64,000 nucleotides of DNA from Hevea brasiliensis (GCF_030052815.1 NC_079501.1:96984190-97048189); one strand, 5' to 3'; shown: positions 1-11,249, counted from the stretch's first letter. A program made the numbers and translations. The notes: generated by a model from the letters alone, not told the origin.

Positions 1-391
1 TCAAAAAATAATATGAGTGAAACCACAAAGTTTTTGCTAATAATAATAATAAAGAATTGGGGCAGCAAAGAAAGCGATTGGGGAAGAGAAGGGTTTAAAA
101 TTGAAATCAAAGAAAAACACAAATGTTAGAGTAGAGAATAAGAGATAGTCATGGCATGAGTTCAGCCATGGATTTTGTGGTGGCCAGAACTGATGAGCCT
201 CCATAGCGATGTGCGGCTGAGAATATCACACACTATTAAGCAACTAGTACAGCTACTGCTCCTCCAAACGCAATGTTTTGACACATTACTTAATATGTAT
301 GGTTTTATTTAAATATCAATTAATCCATTTAAAATTAATAAATTTACAGTTTTATCAAATTAATATTATATATTTATCATAATCAAGCACG
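1..391. other. Left-edge unassigned sequence
   Basis: Bases 1-290 are less AT-rich than what follows. The minus strand has a short open stretch beginning at an ATG near 206, but I see no domain, no convincing splice sites and no recognisable family. It could be the edge of a gene lying to the left of the window. I see nothing assignable in 290-391. Confidence 0.3.
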
Positions 392-1662
392 AAGCGTAAT
401 GCATAGGGTATTTTCGAGTACTCAATTCGATTAAATCCTACTGAAACATGTGTGAGTAATATATATATATATAATTAAATTTGAGACAATTGGATCTGAA
501 AAATAATATGTATAATTTAATACATTGAGTATTCATTTATATAAATAATTACATATATAAAATATATTATTTATAATAATTTATATAATATATAAATATG
601 TGAAAGAGGTTGAAACATTGAGATTGGCTAAAATACCCCTAACAATTTAATATTATTGCAATGAAGAACTAAATTTAATTGACTATTATAATTTTTTATT
701 AATATTTTTCAACAATTCTAATTCTAATACAATTATAATTTTGAATTATAATAAATATATGTATAATTATAATTCAAAAAATATGAGAGTTCAAATTCTA
801 TATATAACAATACATGTATATAGCTGAGTGTAAAAAAATATTAAAATCTAATTTACTATGTGTTTATATTCTTTTTTCTTACAAAACGGTTACTTAATAA
901 ATTATTATTTTATTAAAATTATTTTTTAACAATCTCTAATTAAAATTCTTTATACTGTTAATTATCATAAAAGTTAATTGATTATTCATAATAATTATTA
1001 TTATACTTATTTGTTGAAATTGATTTGTGATTGAAAAATATGTAAGAAAATTATTAATGGCAAATATTCATATGTAAAATAATAATTCTATAACTATAAT
1101 TATAGTTATAATTCTAACATGATTATAATTTAAATTTTAAAAGTTTAGAATTTAATATAACACATTAATAATAACAAAATTTAAATAAATCATGCATATA
1201 TTATGAAGCTAAATTAGCATAAAATTATAGTAATGCTAGAATTCTTATTTCAGTTTGATAATTTCTCTAAATTTATATTATATTGGTATAATTGATATTT
1301 TTATTTATTTATTATATATTAATAATTAAATTTAATTATAACAGATAACTTTTCATAAAAATATAATTTAATTAAAAATATAATAAATTTTAATTTAATA
1401 GATATTTTATAATTTTTAATTTAATAAATATTTTATTTATAAAATTAGTTAAATCAACATTAATATTATATTTTAATTCAAATAATGAAATTTAACATTT
1501 AATATTTATATGTAAATTATAAAGAGTAATTGAAAATGCGTGTAGATAAAATATGTGATAGAGTTTTTAGCTAAAAGTTATTTTTAATTTTCATTATAAA
1601 ATTTTATAAAATCTAATATTTTAAAATATTATAATTTTAAAAATTTTTATATTTAATAGATT
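392..1662 (+). repeat. Host segment, copy 1 of a ~1.3 kb direct duplication
   Basis: This AT-rich, non-coding block recurs almost base for base at 6945-8292. The copies share the start AGCGTAATGCATAG and run in parallel to TTTAATAGATTA, where they part. The main length difference is an (AT)n tract, about 14 bp here and about 90 bp in the other copy. The block flanks the rearranged retrotransposon pair on its left. Confidence 0.9.
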
Positions 1663-1901
1663 ATGTAAGAAAATTATTAATGGAAAATATTCATATGTAA
1701 AATAATAATTCTATAACTATAATTATAGTTATAATTCTAACATGATTATAATTTAAATTTTAAAAGTTCAGAATTTAATATAACATATTAATAATAACAA
1801 AATTTAAATAAATCATGCATATATTATGAAGCTAAATTAGCATAAAATTATAGTAATGCCAGAATTCTTATTTCAGTTTGATAATTTCTCTAAATTGATA
1901 T
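1662..1901 (+). repeat. Partial third copy of the host segment
   Basis: This ~240 bp stretch repeats 1039-1273 directly, from TATGTAAGAAAATTATTAATGG to TTTCTCTAAATT. It then has GATAT and meets the terminal TGTCACGACC of the retrotransposon LTR at 1902. About 21 bp of the host sequence (between two AATT motifs) is missing just before the junction. It is the immediate left flank of the transposon. Confidence 0.85.
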
Positions 1902-3323
1902 TGTCACGACCCAACCCATGGGCCGGACCGGCATTAGGACCTGGGCCAGCCTAAAGCCCCCGAGGCCCGTAGTAAGCCTAACTATTCACTTAACCCAACT
2001 CTAAGGCCCATTTGGGCCCAATTTCAAGAAATCAACCAGACAGAGTCCGGCCATAAAGTGGACCTTTCAACGGGGAGTTTTTGACTCACCCGACCTGTAA
2101 ACAAAATATAACATCAATTGGAGAGCTCAACTCACTCTCCACATACTCATCATCATAAAAATAAATGGGAGCTCAGCTCCCTCATCCAATCCATCAGTCA
2201 TGCATAGAATATTTTTACAGGTTCACATAACAATTATATTACAGACCCAATTCATTTAAATATTTCTAACACATGCGGAAAATCTAGGAGTAAATAAAAT
2301 TACACAAATATTGAATAACAACCTGCGAAGAAGAAAAGCAGGTTAACCACAATAAAATCCTCCTGTAGCCTGAAAAAAATATTGAACAGGAGTAAGCGTT
2401 CGACTCAGAGAGTAAAATATCAATTTTAACCATAATCTCTATAACTATCTAGAACTAGTGCACCAGAGAGTGAAATGCAAAGACAATAAATTCACATCAT
2501 AACATCAAAAAGGTAATTTGGAGCACTCACGCACCCAGCAATATCAATCATATATATATGGGAGCTGATCCCCTATACAGCTCTCTTTATTCCAACTATG
2601 CCAGCGAAGAACTCAACTCGGACTTCCACTTAATAACCAAATCGGGGTCCCAGCGAAGAACTCAAGCCGTGTCTACCCCGAAGGACCGGGTCCCAGCAAA
2701 GATCTCAAGCCGTGTCTACCCGTCTTATCCATAGTCCACACCACATCACACGCACGCCAACGCACGCACACTGCTCCAAATTACCACAACAACATACATG
2801 GCACTTTCACAGTTATGAATGCAACATAAATCGTGCCTAAAGTTTATCTACATAGATATATGCATATAAGTGATGCATGGGCATGCTTGAACATATAATA
2901 ATAGTGAAATTACAATTAAAATTAATATTTTACTCACAGACTTGACAACGGTCACTGTGGCGGCTGGGCGGAGGAAGAAGGCTGTCCCGGCTTACCTGAC
3001 AATTACATTACAATTATTTAATACAAATAACTTAATACAATCAAGAAAAGACCAAATACGTCCTAAGTCGTGCCGAAAATCCGGCAGAGTCTCCCCTATA
3101 CCTAGGACTTACCCAACCTGCAAAATGGCTCAAAACACACTTCTATATTCACAATCCATATATGCACAACTCAATCACATCACACAGCCCCTCCTGGGCC
3201 CATCAAATCAGTCATCCATCACAATATGTAAAATTTCAATTTAGTCCTTATAATTGATCATTTTTGCAAAAACTACCAAAAATGCTCATAAAATAATAAA
3301 ATTTGAAATTTTGGGGTGTTACA
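1902..3323 (-). repeat. 3' LTR of Ty3/gypsy fragment A (1,422 bp)
   Basis: Read on the minus strand, it starts TGTAACACCCC and ends GGTCGTGACA, giving the TG...CA termini of an LTR. A polypurine tract lies just outside its start (about 3324-3336; minus-strand AAGGGGGGAAGAA). The sequence matches the LTR at 3684-6160 in inverted orientation but lacks ~1.1 kb of its internal sequence (about 3720-4808). Its outer end abuts the host repeat at 1901. Confidence 0.88.
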
Positions 3324-3683
3324 TTCTTCCCCCCTTACAGAAAATTTGTCCTCGAATTTTACACAAGGCAGAATAAAGCACATGATTACACATTGAACAG
3401 ATAAGGGTACTTACTACACATGTCCCGTTCTGACTCCCAGGTGCACTCTTCCACTGACTGACTCCTCCACAAAACCTTAACCATAGGGATTTGTTTTGAT
3501 CTCAGCTGTCTTACTTGGTAGTCCACTATGGCTACAGGTTGCTCCTCAAACGTCAAGTTCTCTTTTAGCTCTATTACATCCGGCTGTAGTACATGAGAAG
3601 GATCTGGACTGTATTTTCTGAGCATGGAGATGTGAAATACGGGATGAACGTGAGAAAGGTTGGGTGGTAGCTCCAACCGGTAG
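3324..3683 (-). pseudogene. Ty3/gypsy fragment A: C-terminal end of integrase with chromodomain
   Basis: About 100 codons on the minus strand (3386-3691 open frame) encode the distal end of a chromovirus polyprotein. HPVFHISMLRKY is the usual integrase C-terminal motif, followed by a chromodomain-like segment with VKVLWRSQSVEECTWE. The frame ends in a stop at 3386, then a short spacer, the polypurine tract and the 3' LTR, which is normal order. The upstream part of pol is missing: at 3683/3684 the frame runs directly into the TG terminus of an oppositely oriented LTR, as expected if element B inserted here. Tekay-like clade by motif, from memory of the family. Confidence 0.85.
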
Positions 3684-6160
3684 TGTAACACCCCAAATTT
3701 TATTATTTATGAGTATTTTTGATATTTTAATTTTATTTAAATTTTAGAAATTTTTTTGAGATTTTTCGGATTTTAAAAATCGGGTTCGATTTTCCGAAAA
3801 TATAAACTTTGATGATTTTTAAAAATTAATTTAAAGACCACGTGGCAAAACTAAAAATATATTTGGAGTCTACGTATTTTTCTGAGTTTTACGGAATTTT
3901 TTTCGGAATTTTTGGACCTCGTTTTCGGTCCCGAGGCAGAGTAAAAATTCAAAATTTTGTATTTCGAATCGAACCGGCCGAATCGAACCGGACCGGATCG
4001 GACCGGTCGAATCGAACCGGCTCCCTTTCCTTTTTCTTCTCCCGCGCGCGTCGTCCCTCTCTTTTCTCTTTCTTTTCTCTCTCCTCTCCCTGCGCTGCCG
4101 CTCCAGTTTCTCCGGCCAAATCCGGCCGATCCGGCCACCGATTGGACCGGGTCTTGTGTCTAAAATCATCTACTCGGCGAGAGCTTTCCATAGACACCAA
4201 GAACGCCGAAATCCATCGAGCGGTTTGTCCGATTTTTGCTCGGGAAGATTTTAGCCCATTTCGACTTTTGGGCTAGATTTCTCGAAAACCGTGAATCCCA
4301 CGAGGAAACCGAGGCCACCAGCACGCTCCATTCGTCGAGAGCTTCGCAACGACATAAATTTCGAATTTTTTCGACACCGTTTTTCGGTGGGTCCCACGGA
4401 ACTTCGCAGTGTAATTTCGAGCATTAAATGAGCTTAGAAAATTCTGAAAAATTTATGTGCTAACCCCCGTGTTATGGGCTTCGTGTAGGTATCCTCGATT
4501 CGCGGAAATTCGACAGTTGACCGGGTCTGCAAATTTCGGGCCAGACAGACCCGTGACCGGAAAAGTCTCCGAATTGGGCCGAGGTTTTGGCTAGCCCCCA
4601 TTGTCGACGCCCAGCGCATCCTCAAGTCGGAATCGCAAAGGTAAACCGAACCTAGTTTTTACGTAATTTTCTAGTGCTTAAATAGGATTAAAAATCCATA
4701 AAATATTCGTGGTAGCTTAAAAAATTACGATTCTTTTTGCAATAGCTTAGTAATATTGCTAAGGACCACGAGGCAAAGTTTTATCATTTTTAGAGCTTGT
4801 TTGGGCAGTTTTTGCAAAAATGATCAATAATAAGGACTAAATTGAAATTTTGCGTATTGTGATGGATGATTGATTTGATGGGCGGGAGGGCTGTGTGATA
4901 TGATTGAACTGTTGATGTATGGATTGTGAGTATAGAAGTGCGTTTTTAGCCCTTTTGCGAGTTGGGTAGGTCCTAGGTATAGGGAGACTCAGGATTTTCG
5001 CACGACTTAGGACGTAATTGGTCTTTTCTTTATTTGTATTGAGTCGATTGTATTAAATAAATGTAATATGATTGTCGTGAGCAGATGCCTTTCTTCCTCC
5101 GCCACCGCCACAAAGAATTTGTCGTCAAGTCCGTGAGTAAAATCTTAATTTTAATTATAATTTCGATATTATTATATGTTCAGCATGCCCATGCATCACT
5201 TATATGCATATATTTATGTAGTTAAACTCTAGGCACGATTTATGTTGCATTCATAACTGTTGATGTACCATGGATGTTGTTGTGGTAATTTGGAGCAGTG
5301 CGCGTTGGCGCATGTGTGATGTGGTGTGGACTATGGATAGGACGGGTAGTCACGCTTGAGTAATTGGGACCCATTCCTTCGAGGTAGTCACGGCTTGAGT
5401 AATTATTGGGACCTCGATTTGGTTATTAAGTGGAAGTCCGAGCTTGAGTAATTCGGCACCAAAGTTGGATTTAAGAGAGTCAGATAGGGATCACCCCATA
5501 TGTTATGATTGATACTACAGGGTGTGTGAGTGCTCCAAATTACCTTTTTGATGTTATGATGTGAAAATGTTGTGTATGTTGCATTTCACTCTACAGGTTG
5601 CATTAGTTTCAGATAGTTATAGAGATTATAGTTAAGATTGATATTTTACTCTCTGAGTCGAACGCTCACTCCTGTTCAAAAATTTTTACAGGCCACAGGA
5701 GGATATTTTGTTCTGGGTTAACCTGCCTTTTTACCTCGCAGGTTGTTTATCAATATTGTGTAATTTTAATTACTCCTAGAATTTCCGCATGTGTTAGCAG
5801 TAATTATTTGAAATTGGTCTGTAATATTATATTCATGTTGGACCTGTAAACTTAATATTTTAAGTCTGTTTGATGGATTGGATGAGGGAGCTGAGCTCCC
5901 ATTTATTATTATGTTGATGAGTATGTGGAGGGTGAGCTGAGCTCCCCAATGGATTGTTTATTGTGTTTACAGTCGGGTGAGTCGAAAACTCCCGTTGGAA
6001 AGTCCATTTTATGGCGGACTGTCCGCTTGTTTTCATGAAATTGGGCCCAAATGGGCCTTAGAGTTGGGTTAATGAATAGTTAAGGCTTACTACGAGCCTC
6101 GGGGGCTTTAGGCTGGCCCAGGTCCTAGTGCCGGTCCGGCCCATAGGTTGGGTCGTGACA
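3684..6160 (+). repeat. 5' LTR of Ty3/gypsy fragment B (2,477 bp)
   Basis: It starts TGTAACACCCC and ends GGTCGTGACA, followed at once by a primer-binding site. It matches the 1902-3323 LTR in reverse orientation but contains an extra ~1.1 kb (about 3720-4808). That extra block is far less AT-rich, with pyrimidine-rich runs and CGAACCGG-type repeats near 3965-4020. Overlapping open frames on both strands inside the block reflect composition and resemble no protein I know. Confidence 0.88.
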
Positions 6161-6164
6161 AATG

Positions 6165-6176
6165 TGGTATCAGAGC
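6165..6176 (+). other. Retrotransposon primer-binding site (initiator Met tRNA)
   Basis: TGGTATCAGAGC lies 4 bp after the LTR end. It is the usual plant LTR-retrotransposon primer-binding site, complementary to the 3' end of initiator methionine tRNA. It proves that the LTR at 3684-6160 is a 5' LTR on the plus strand. Confidence 0.93.
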
Positions 6177-6427
6177 TTAGGCTCCAGATTCCTAGGGAAA
6201 AGTTGTCTAAAGTGTTGGGAAAAGTCTAATAGGAGTCACATGCGGAAAAATAGGGTCCATATTCGTCTTGCATTGTCGTCTTTGCTTCTAGTTTCTGCTT
6301 CATATATTGTGTGTAAATATGAGTCTATAGAGCTGTGCAATGTGCAATTTTGAATTTTGTGGGCTAATGCTGCTGAATTTCAGGAAAATGCGTAGAAGGT
6401 GAGAGCCGCCATCGCACTGCAACAGAT

Positions 6428-6944
6428 GTGCCTGACGAGGTGTCAGCACAGGATGAGGCGCCTGCCCCGAGGAGGCGGGGTAGGAGGCCTAGAGCTGCTC
6501 AAGTAGAAGAGCAGCTACCCACAGTTCAAGAACAGTCTTTCATGGCACAGGGTCCCATGGACCCCATGGCAGCTACTCTAGCTGGTCTGCAGAGAACCAT
6601 CGACATGATGGCGCAGTATATGGTCCACCCTCCACAGCAGCAGCAGTCCACCGCACCAAGAGGGGAACCTTACAAACAGATCATAAATTTTAAGAAGTTG
6701 GTGCCTGGTACCTATGATGTGTCAGACGATGCATATCGGTTTTTGGATTCCTGCAGACAGGCAGGAACAGAATTACAGTTGACTGATAGAAGATTGATAG
6801 AATGTATGCAGCACGTCATGGGGCCCATGCCTAGGCAATGGATGAATGACTACGTGTTACCCCGGATGGAGGGTTTGACATGGGCTCAGTTTGTGGAACT
6901 TTTTATCAATCGGTTTGACATGGGCTCAGTTTGTGGAACTATGC
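6428..6944 (+). pseudogene. Truncated Ty3/gypsy gag (fragment B)
   Basis: An open frame downstream of the primer-binding site has gag features. An Arg/Pro-rich N-terminus (PRRRGRRPRAAQ) is followed by a hydrophobic helical region with FKKLVPGTYD, then RFLDSCRQAGTE and MPRQWMNDYV, as in plant chromovirus capsid domains. The true start is unclear because the ATG at 6388 is in another frame and soon meets a stop. The frame is cut off at about 6944, where host sequence resumes, so the nucleocapsid, pol and 3' LTR are absent. Just before the break a 29-bp segment is duplicated (6872-6900 and 6912-6940). Confidence 0.85.
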
Positions 6945-7008
6945 AGCGTAATGCATAGTGTATTTTTTAGTACTCAATTCGATTAAATCCTACTTAAACA
7001 AGTGTGAG

Positions 7009-7104
<96 letters not shown>

Positions 7105-8292
7105 GAATTTGAGACAATTGGATCTGAAAAATAATATGCATAATTTCATATATTGAGTATTCATTTATATAAATAATTACATATATAAAATATATTATTT
7201 ATAATAATTTATATAATATATAAATATGTGAAAGAGGGTCAAACATTGAGATTGGCTAAAATACCCCTAACAATTTAATATTATTGCAATGAAGAACTAA
7301 ATTTAATTGACTATTATAATTTTTTATTAATATTTTTTAACAATTCTAATTCTAATACAATTATAATTTTGAATTATAATAAATATATGTATAATTATAA
7401 TTCAAAAAATATGAGAGTTCAAATCCTATATATAACAATACATGTATATAGCTGAGTGTAGAAAAATATTAAAATCTAATTTACTATGTGTTTATATTCT
7501 TTTTTCTTACAAAACGGTTACTTAATAAATTATTATTTTATTAAAATTATTTTTTAACAAACTCTAATTAAAATTCTTTATACTGTTAATTATCATAAAA
7601 GTTAATTGATTATTCATAATAATTATTATTATACTTATTTGTTGAAATTGATTTGTGATTGAAAAATATGTAAGAAAATTATTAATGGCAAATATTCATA
7701 TGTAAAATAATAATTCTATAACTATAATTATAGTTATAATTCTAACATGATTATAATTTAAATTTTAAAAGTTTAGAATTTAATATAACACATTAATAAT
7801 AACAAAATTTAAATAAATCATACATATATTATGAAGCTAAATTAGCATAAAATTATAGTAATGCTAGAATTCTTATTTCAGTTTGATAATTTCTCTAAAT
7901 TTATATTATATTGGTATAATTGATATTTTTATTTATTTATTATATATTAATAATTAAATTTAATTATAACAGATAACTTTTCATAAAAATATAATTTAAT
8001 TAAAAATATAATAAATTTTAATTTAATAGATATTTTATAATTTTTAATTTAATAAATATTTTATTTATAAAATTAGTTAAATTAACATTAATATTATATT
8101 TTAATTCAAATAATGAAATTTAACATTTAATATTTATATGTAAATTATAAAGAGTAATTGAAAATGCGTATAGATAAAATATGTGATAGAGTTTTTAGCT
8201 AAAATTTATTTTTAATTTTCATTATAAAATTTTATAAAATCTAATATTTTAAAATATTATAATTTTAAAAATTTTTATATTTAATAGATTAT
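6945..8292 (+). repeat. Host segment, copy 2 of the ~1.3 kb duplication
   Basis: Near-identical to 392-1662, in direct orientation, and then continuous with unique AT-rich sequence beyond 8292. It contains a long (AT)n tract at about 7011-7101. It marks the right border of the truncated retrotransposon pair. Confidence 0.9.
7011..7101. repeat. (AT)n microsatellite, about 90 bp
   Basis: An uninterrupted AT dinucleotide run within the right host copy. The equivalent tract in the left copy (about 461-474) is only about 14 bp, so this locus expanded after duplication or differs between haplotypes. Confidence 0.95.
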
Positions 8293-8930
8293 TTATTTTA
8301 TAATTAAGTGATATTAATTTGATATGATACATTAAAAATTATTTAAAAAATTACATATGAACAAAATTAGATTACAAATATTATTAACAGGCATCAATAA
8401 TGTGCTCGTAGCACGTTAAATAAAAAAAATAGTATTTATAAATTTTCATATATTATATTTAAATAAATAAAAATTAAATATTTTATTAAATTATTAAAAT
8501 TTTAAATATAAATTATTAATAAAATATATTTTATATAAATTCTTAATTAAAGTATATAAATTTAAATGAATTTAAATATTATTTAAATAATAATAATAAT
8601 TAAGTTTATGATATATTTAAATATTAAAAAATTAATCGAGTTTAAATTATAAGGTAATTTTAGTGGATATCTTGCCACTAACATCCTTGTAATCAAGACA
8701 AAGATCAAAGTGACTGAATTGATGGTAGGTTGATAAATATCATGTTTATACTAACTATTTTTTTATTAAAAAAATCTTAGTACTTTTTATTCTACATCAA
8801 ATTTTAATTAGTTTTATGGGTTGGATCTGCTAGAAACTACTATAAAATTATTTATTTTAAATTTAATATATTATTATAGAAGAATGATTTTTAAAATTAT
8901 TTAAAAATAAAATTTAAGAAAGTTTATAAA
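8293..8930. other. AT-rich intergenic sequence
   Basis: Mostly A/T with short poly-A and poly-T runs. I see no open frame, RNA gene or structured repeat here. Confidence 0.6.
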
Positions 8931-8937
8931 AAAAAAT

Positions 8938-9211
8938 ACGGTATGTATATGCTTACTTTTCTTTTTTTATTTATCTTAAATTACAAGTCACTTTTTTTTA
9001 AATAGTATTTATTCTGTATTAAAAAATAAAATTCATTAGTTTTTTAAGAATAATTGAATAATATGAGTTATTTAATTTTTAATGAAGTAATATAAGTGAA
9101 GTGTATATTAAAAAAAAATAAACAAAATTTATGAATTTAATTATATTAACTTCATTTTCTTAAACTATATGAAAATAAAAATAAGTTTATCTTTATGGGA
9201 CAATGGGAGTA
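8938..9211. mobile_element. Possible Stowaway-type MITE remnant
   Basis: The right end reads GGGACAATGGGAGTA at 9197-9211. This is the reverse complement of a Stowaway terminus (TACTCCC...GTCCC) followed by the TA target. The left end near 8938 is degenerate, so the left boundary is a guess. Confidence 0.4.
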
Positions 9212-9748
9212 TAATTTTTACAAAGTGGTGGGTGCCCCACATGATTCCTAACAATAATAGTGTGTGGATGGATTAATAGTTGTATTCTAAAATATTAATT
9301 GGTTTTCTTAAAGGGTTTACACATTAAAATTCATTTAATACAATCGTTACACTCATTTATATTTATTTAATGCATCGTACTAATATAAAAATTACAATTT
9401 TAATGATAAATATAGCTTTCGTCAAACTACTGGACTGAATTGGTCATTAAAATTTTAACTCTCATACTAATGATCAGATTCATAAATAAAAGTTAACGAG
9501 TTCATATTTACGCTCATTAGAAAAATCGTTTTAAAATTTCTCATAATTAAGCCTTTTCAGCAGCTGCCAATTATACATACTAGATTACAGTAATAAGAAC
9601 TTATCGAGACGTTGAGTAGCAAAGGAATAAATGAGCATATTGAAGAAGGAAGTAGCTGTTTTAATAAAGGCCTGTTTTATTCTTGATATAGCACCAGCAA
9701 CACCATGCATACATACAATACAAAATCATGCATCTTTCCTTGAATACC

Positions 9749-9750
<2 letters not shown>

Positions 9751-9794
<44 letters not shown>
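9751..9794. repeat. (AT)n microsatellite
   Basis: An AT dinucleotide run of about 40 bp, just beyond the 3' end of the PSY-like gene. Confidence 0.9.
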
Positions 9795-9796
<2 letters not shown>

Positions 9797-9899
9797 GTAG
9801 CCACCCTCACATGGGCCATACAGTAGTTTTATACTGAAGAATATGATCTCCTCGTACAAGCTAATTAAACCACCTCCAGAGAGACAGTGTATATATATA

Positions 9900-10874
9900 T
9901 TAAGGCTTGCCTCCAATTTTCCTCCTAGGGTCGTGTCTAGGGTTAGCTCCTGTATCATAATCCTGTACATCCATCAGAAGCTTCCTGCTGGTATTCATTT
10001 GGATGCCATCCTAATTTGCATACAGACATTGATATATTTACGCGTTAGTTAGTGGGAAATTATATATATCAACAAAAGTAGTAATAATAATAACAATAAT
10101 TTTTGTGTTTTGCTTCCATGCATTTATCTGCATATATATTAAATGCATGACATAAGAGATTTGATTTGAGTGCATTTAATATAAAATCAATTTTATATAA
10201 AAATGAGTTTAATAATTATTAAATTAAATATTTGTGTTGAGATTTATGTAAAATTAATCAATTAAAATGTATATATAAATATATAATTAAAGCAATGAGA
10301 TATAAATTTAAATGTAAATATTTTATTTAATAATTATTATATTTATTTTCATATAAAGCCGATTTTTTTGACAAAAAAAAAAGTTTAGATGAGAGGAGGT
10401 TCCCTGTTAAAATTCAAGTTATACCACTAACTTATTGAGATATTATAGTAAAGCTTACAGATCCCCTATCAAGAGAAACGATTGTAAGATTTGAACTCTC
10501 AATCTAATGAGAGCGTTGATTGAGTTTCACCAACTAAATCAACCTTCATTGACACAAAGTTAGTTTATATTAATTGCACTCTAGAGATTGTTGTGTTGAC
10601 ATTCATATGTAGCTATTAATTGTGTACCTTGTGAAGAGAGTGATTTGGGCTCATGCCTTCCCTGAAGCCTTCAACCATGCCTACAAAGAGAAAGGGATTC
10701 ATTAATGAAGTACTCTTTAAGCTAAATGATTTTTTGTAAATGGGTTTTTAATACTAATAACAAATGGGTTAGGTTATGCTTAAGAGCATACTGACCTGAA
10801 GATAAGGGAATGAGGAGCAGTAATAGGGACACTAAAAGAAGGGTTTTGATCCTAATAATAAGATTAAGAGCCAT
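9900..10874 (-). CDS. PSY-family sulfated peptide hormone precursor (3 exons, 80 aa)
   Basis: Coding exons on the minus strand: 10796-10874, 10628-10680 and 9900-10010, with GT-AG introns of 115 and 617 bp. The phases join cleanly to 80 codons plus TAA. Exon 1 encodes a signal peptide (MALNLIIRIK then LLLVSLLLLLIP). Exon 2 adds a short variable propeptide. Exon 3 carries DYDTGANPRHDP near the C-terminus. That motif matches the PSY family (Arabidopsis PSY1 mature peptide DYGDPSANPKHDP...), whose Asp-Tyr is sulfated by TPST and whose secreted peptide signals through LRR receptor kinases to balance growth and stress responses. Asp precedes the Tyr here (VQDY), and a basic RRK follows the motif. 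An in-frame TAA lies nine codons upstream of the ATG. The closest Arabidopsis paralogue cannot be named from sequence alone. The gene model lacks transcript support. Confidence 0.85.
10370..10543 (-). repeat. tRNA-derived SINE-like insertion in PSY-like intron 2
   Basis: On the minus strand, from about 10543, a box-A-like GATTTAGTTGGTGAAA is followed ~30 bp later by a box-B-like GAGAGTTCAAATC (10488-10500). The unit ends about 170 bp on in a T-run near 10372. This is the layout of a plant tRNA-related SINE. The boxes are degenerate and no target duplication was established. Confidence 0.45.
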
Positions 10875-11072
10875 GAGAGAATATGGGGATATGATCCCTT
10901 ACAAAGAGAGGAGGGGGAAGAATGGAGGGAAGGTAGGGTTTTTATTGTTAGTGGTATGGAAATGCCATGAGAGCTCTATTGTGATAGTGCACCCACCCAT
11001 TAGCTACAGAATGACGATGAAATGCATTAACCTTTTGCCCACAAACCCTAAAGTCAACTTTCTTCTCTATTT

Positions 11073-11080
11073 CTTATATA
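11073..11080 (-). promoter_or_regulatory. Candidate TATA box of the PSY-like gene
   Basis: TATATAAG on the minus strand, about 200 bp upstream of the ATG at 10874. The intervening leader contains at least two upstream ATGs that terminate before the main start. The leader length is plausible, but the start of transcription is unknown. Confidence 0.35.
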
Positions 11081-11249
11081 TGTGACATAAAAAAGATAAA
11101 GCAATTGTATGTATTTGTGTCAACAAGCCAAGATCAATCCCTTCCCTTGCATTGCTTTATAATTTCTATAGCCATTTTCAACAGGTTGGCTTTTGGGTTT
11201 TTTTTTTTTTTTTTCAATTATTATTCAATAGAGGTATAATAGGTTGAAT

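Noticed and set aside
2942..3244. 100-codon plus-strand frame
   Set aside because: It falls within the minus-strand LTR, antisense to it, with no domain features.
3842..4276. Overlapping open frames on both strands in the GC-rich part of the LTR
   Set aside because: They lie inside an LTR, overlap each other on opposite strands, are Arg/Ser/Pro-biased by composition and match no family I recognise.
9631..9970. Open frames around the (AT)n run near 9.75 kb
   Set aside because: They are translations of the microsatellite (IYIYIY runs) and of the antisense of PSY-like exon 3.
10810..11085. 91-codon plus-strand frame
   Set aside because: It is antisense to exon 1 and the leader of the PSY-like gene, which has far better evidence.
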